Both the position numbers and the translations under genes were made by a program. A stretch of 6,258 bases of DNA from Nitrospiraceae bacterium UBA6905 (GTDB lineage: Bacteria; Nitrospirota; Thermodesulfovibrionia; Thermodesulfovibrionales; UBA6898). The notes under the pieces are model-generated. The model ran no database searches, was not told the DNA's origin, and saw nothing but the letters and a program-made list of their open reading frames with translations. This document shows positions 6,248 to 6,258 of this stretch, in pieces; the stretch's first letter is position 1; each line of letters begins with the position of its first letter. Location: contig DKBH01000026.1 in NCBI GenBank assembly GCA_002451165.1, forward strand, positions 1 through 6,258. Reading direction: 5' to 3'.

Positions 6248-6255
6248 CCTCCCTT
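6248..6255 (-). promoter_or_regulatory. Strong Shine-Dalgarno sequence of proA
   Basis: On the minus strand AAGGGAGG precedes the proA ATG by eight bases. It is the best ribosome binding site in the window and fixes the start. A TAA just before it (6256-6254) could be the stop of an upstream gene, but too little sequence is present to tell. Confidence 0.8.
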
Positions 6256-6258
6256 ATG

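Overview
The window is a compact stretch of bacterial chromosome with eight protein-coding genes, all on the minus strand. Read in the direction of transcription (high to low coordinates) the order is proA, nadD, rsfS, rlmH, a lapA-lapB fusion, a Nif3-family gene, a stand-alone ThrRS-type editing domain and an alpha/beta hydrolase. No tRNA, rRNA, CRISPR, insertion sequence or phage gene is visible. The LapA/LapB-type protein implies a Gram-negative cell with lipopolysaccharide. The order proA-nadD-rsfS-rlmH, the moderate GC content (slightly above half by eye) and the archaeal-type editing domain would fit Nitrospirota or a Desulfobacterota-like lineage, but this is a guess from gene content.

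Region 4193-6258 holds the housekeeping core. ProA (proline synthesis) starts just inside the right edge behind a strong Shine-Dalgarno sequence, and its usual partner proB probably lies just outside. A 94-bp gap follows, then nadD (NAD synthesis), whose end overlaps the start of rsfS (ribosome silencing factor) by 10 bp. RsfS in turn overlaps rlmH (23S rRNA pseudouridine-1915 methyltransferase) by 53 bp, so the tail of RsfS is written in the first codons of rlmH in another frame.

Region 893-3421 continues as a tightly packed unit. rlmH and the lapA-lapB fusion share one base (TGATG). The fusion joins a two-helix LapA domain to the TPR repeats and zinc ribbon of LapB, the adaptor that in E. 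coli controls LpxC degradation by FtsH. A 25-bp gap leads to the Nif3-like dinuclear-metal protein. Its TAA stop is followed directly by the GTG start of a 136-residue protein that resembles the N-terminal editing domain of archaeal threonyl-tRNA synthetase, here without any synthetase.

Region 1-892 holds an alpha/beta hydrolase with an aspartate nucleophile, after a 51-bp gap that begins inside a weak terminator-like structure.

The window is mostly ordinary. The most interesting points are the stand-alone editing domain with substituted functional positions, the LapA-LapB fusion, the 53-bp rsfS/rlmH overlap, the Asp-nucleophile hydrolase lacking the usual dehalogenase tryptophan, and a perfect 14-bp inverted repeat inside the Nif3 gene. 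No clearly new multi-gene system is visible.
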